Below, in pieces: positions 40,994-43,322 of a stretch of 43,322 nucleotides of DNA. Position 1 is the stretch's first letter, and each line of letters opens with the position of its first letter. A program made the position numbers and the translations under genes. This DNA is from Candidatus Nitrosopumilus sp. (GTDB lineage: Archaea; Thermoproteota; Nitrososphaeria; Nitrososphaerales; Nitrosopumilaceae), in assembly GCA_003702495.1 (NCBI GenBank), contig REGH01000004.1, positions 2,706 to 46,027 on the forward strand, read 5' to 3'. A model generated the notes under the pieces. That model saw only the letters and a program-made list of their open reading frames with translations. It made no database searches and had not been told where the DNA came from.

Positions 40994-43322
40994 ATGGATA
41001 ATTCACAACTAGAAAATACTATCACTGAGATCCGTAAGCGCAGTGGCGCAGTAACGGCTTTCAATAAAGATAAAATTTCAAATGCCATTTTCAGGGCATT
41101 GGCAGCCACCTCTAAAGCCGACCGTGGCCTAGCCGATCAGTTAGCAGATAATGTTGTTAACAAATTAGTGGAACAAGGCTTCACTAGTACTAGAAGTCCT
41201 ACAGTTGAAGACATTCAAGATATTGTAGAGTCCACCTTGATTGACAGTGGCAATAGCGATATCGCAAAAGCCTACATTGTTTACAGACATGAAAGAAGAA
41301 AACTAAGAGACGAAAAAATGAAGGTCTTGAATCTAAAGGCCCTTGATCCAGTCTCCAAAAAGTTTGACCTGAATTGTCTTAGAGTTTTAGCATCAAGATA
41401 CCTTTTCAGAAATGGAAAAAATGAGATTATTGAGTCTCCAACTCAAATGTTTGAGAGAGTTGCAATTCTTGTTGGAATTGGTGATCTCATGTACGATTCC
41501 CAAGTCTTTGACAAATCTGGAAACACAAAACAAGATGTGGAAGAAGCAAAGTCTTATCTTGAAAAACTAGATGCCTTTGACTATAAATTCAAAGTTGGAG
41601 ACTATTTCTTCAACAAATGGCATTTCAGATCACTCATCAATCACTATGTAACTCTTGCAAACAAGGGTCACATGAAAGTGAGCTTCAAAGAACTCTTGAC
41701 ATTACTTGCAGCAAAGAAACTAGATAACTATGCTGACAAAATCACAGAGTACTTTGATCTGATGATTTCCCAAGACTTTTTGCCAAACTCTCCAACAATG
41801 ATGAATGCAGGTGGAAGACTAGGTCAACTTTCTGCATGCTTTGTACTTGGAATGAATGATGGCATGGAAGAAATTATGAAATCAACTTCTGACGCAGCAT
41901 TGATCTTCAAGTCTGGTGGTGGAGTTGGAATCAACTATTCTGATCTTCGTGAAGAAGGTGACATTGTAGCATCAACATCCGGTGTTGCATCTGGTCCAGT
42001 GTCTTTCATGAACATCATCAACACTGTAACTGAAGTTGTTAAACAAGGAGGAAAGAGACGTGGAGCTAACATGGGTATCATTGAAGCATGGCATCCAGAT
42101 GTTGAAAAATTCATTACAAACAAAACAGAACCTGGTGTTTTAGAGAACTTTAATGTCAGCGTTGGTGTTTGGGAAGACTTTTGGCATGCACTTGTAAACA
42201 CAAGTGACGGTAACTATGTTTTACGTAGCCCTCGTGATAAAAAACCAGTTAAAGAAATTAATGCACATCAACTAATTGATTTGATTGCATTATCTGCATG
42301 GAAGAGTGCAGAACCTGGTTTGATCTTCTTTGATCAAATTAACAAATACAATGTATTTGCAAAAGCAAGACAAGCACCATTACGTGCAACAAACCCATGT
42401 GGTGAACAAAGTCTTTACCCATACGAATCATGCAACCTTGGTTCTATCAATTTAGTAAATCTCGTCAAGAGACAAGCAGATGGAAACTATGAATTTGATT
42501 GGCAAAGATACGAAGAGACAATCAGAAAGACTACCAGATTCCTTGATAACATCATTGATGTTAATCACTATCCAGTACCAGAGATTAACGTGGCATCAAA
42601 AGAATCTAGAAGAATTGGATTGGGTGTTATGGGAGTAGCAGATCTCTTGTACAAACTAAGAATCCCATACAACTCCAAGGAGGGATATGAACTACAATCC
42701 AAACTATCTGAAGCCCTCACATACTATTCCATGGAAGAAAGTGTAGCCCTTGCAAAGTCTCGCGGTGAATTCCCATTATGCTCCAAGACAGAATATCCTG
42801 AAGGAAAGATTCCTGTTGCAGGCTATTATGAAAAGCCAAAGGAATCTCACTCCTATGAATGGGATGCACTAATTGAGAAAATCAAACAATATGGAATTAG
42901 AAATGTCCTGACAACAACAGTAGCTCCAACAGGTACTTTGTCAATGATTGCAGACTGTTCAAATGGAATGGAACCTGCATTTGCATTAGTATTTGAAAAG
43001 AGAGTTACTGTAGGAAGATTCTTCTACACAAACAAAATTGTCGAACAAGTCCTAAAAGAAAATAACCTATACAACGATGAAATTCTTGCAAAGATTGCAG
43101 ACAACTATGGTTCATTGAAAGGAATTGAAGAGATTCCTCAATGGATGCAAGATGTCTTTGTTACTGCAATGGATATTCACTGGTCTGATCACTTAATGGC
43201 TCAAGGTGTATGGCAAGACTGGATTGGAAATGCAATTGCAAAAACAATCAACATGCCATATGATGTAACTGCAGAAGATGTAAAATCTGCATATCTGCTA
43301 GCACATGAGATTGGTCTAAAAG
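40994..43322 (+). CDS. Ribonucleoside-diphosphate reductase, B12-dependent class II (partial)
   Basis: The gene starts at ATG 40994 and runs off the right edge with 776 full codons visible. Residues about 13-105 form an ATP-cone (SGAVTAFNKDKISNAIFRAL...KAYIVYRHERRKLRDEK), the site for dATP/ATP activity control. The reductase barrel follows, with C282 (LSACFVLG), GGGVGINYSDLR, and the catalytic NPCGEQ (C469, E471) with ESCNLGSINL. It makes deoxyribonucleotides from ribonucleotides. Class II (adenosylcobalamin) is inferred from similarity to NrdJ-type archaeal enzymes and because thaumarchaea make B12; the C-terminus needed to confirm it is outside the window. It sits downstream of the NrdD-like regulator. 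Confidence 0.9.
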   Translation, partial: MDNSQLENTITEIRKRSGAVTAFNKDKISNAIFRALAATSKADRGLADQLADNVVNKLVEQGFTSTRSPTVEDIQDIVESTLIDSGNSDIAKAYIVYRHERRKLRDEKMKVLNLKALDPVSKKFDLNCLRVLASRYLFRNGKNEIIESPTQMFERVAILVGIGDLMYDSQVFDKSGNTKQDVEEAKSYLEKLDAFDYKFKVGDYFFNKWHFRSLINHYVTLANKGHMKVSFKELLTLLAAKKLDNYADKITEYFDLMISQDFLPNSPTMMNAGGRLGQLSACFVLGMNDGMEEIMKSTSDAALIFKSGGGVGINYSDLREEGDIVASTSGVASGPVSFMNIINTVTEVVKQGGKRRGANMGIIEAWHPDVEKFITNKTEPGVLENFNVSVGVWEDFWHALVNTSDGNYVLRSPRDKKPVKEINAHQLIDLIALSAWKSAEPGLIFFDQINKYNVFAKARQAPLRATNPCGEQSLYPYESCNLGSINLVNLVKRQADGNYEFDWQRYEETIRKTTRFLDNIIDVNHYPVPEINVASKESRRIGLGVMGVADLLYKLRIPYNSKEGYELQSKLSEALTYYSMEESVALAKSRGEFPLCSKTEYPEGKIPVAGYYEKPKESHSYEWDALIEKIKQYGIRNVLTTTVAPTGTLSMIADCSNGMEPAFALVFEKRVTVGRFFYTNKIVEQVLKENNLYNDEILAKIADNYGSLKGIEEIPQWMQDVFVTAMDIHWSDHLMAQGVWQDWIGNAIAKTINMPYDVTAEDVKSAYLLAHEIGLK

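Overview
The window is AT-rich archaeal DNA from an ammonia-oxidising thaumarchaeon (Nitrososphaerota), most likely Nitrosopumilus-like. The main signs are an A/V-type ATP synthase, PEFG-CTERM surface proteins, a cupredoxin, a thiolase next to a DUF35 protein, a CopC/CopD protein and B12-type ribonucleotide reductase. Promoters look archaeal: a TATA-like octamer is usually centred about 25-30 bases upstream of the start codon, so many mRNAs should be leaderless. I used that geometry to choose several starts (atpE, pyrI, znuA and the genes at 9522, 22751, 30521 and 32376). No rRNA, tRNA, CRISPR array, insertion sequence or prophage was seen.

Layout. 1-146: tail of an unknown gene. 0.2-7.3 kb: ATP synthase genes, with subunit I divergent from E-A-B-D, then a 43-aa ORF and the K proteolipid; C and F are not here. 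7.3-9.5 kb: divergent pyrI/pyrB and a Lon-substrate-binding-domain protein. 9.5-19.1 kb: a PEFG-CTERM surface protein, a NikR-like regulator divergent from a zinc-type ABC transporter (znuABC-like), a CopC-CopD-beta-propeller fusion, a membrane-anchored secreted protein, a PEFG-CTERM cupredoxin and a CFI-box protein. 19.2-34.3 kb: a cell-envelope island with paralogous secreted proteins, a 4-TM protein plus tandem winged-helix regulator, and a MoxR-DUF58-VWA-membrane protein operon. 34.3-38.5 kb: rhomboid protease, tautomerase, nitrilase, zinc-ribbon proteins and thiolase/DUF35. 38.6 kb to the end: a winged-helix/ATP-cone/NrdD-like protein followed by class II ribonucleotide reductase, which is cut by the window edge.

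Three things stand out. (1) A 23-27 bp palindrome (TGGTACATTT on the left arm, CGA..TG.ACCA on the right) lies just upstream of the TATA box of four transcription units: the 4-TM/regulator pair, the MoxR operon, a secreted repeat protein and the nitrilase. This suggests a local regulon, with the tandem winged-helix protein as the obvious candidate regulator. (2) Six secreted proteins each carry exactly two copies of a roughly 35-40 aa Trp-rich module (W-[IV]-x3-A-x-WW ... F-x3-I-x-x-L), and four paralogous ectodomains end either in PEFG-CTERM or in this module pair. This looks like two alternative ways of being retained at the cell surface. (3) Beside the ribonucleotide reductase gene is a protein joining a DNA-binding domain, a nucleotide-sensing ATP-cone and an NrdD-like body that stops right after its zinc cysteines, so it lacks the glycyl-radical loop. 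It may be a dead enzyme turned nucleotide-sensing regulator.
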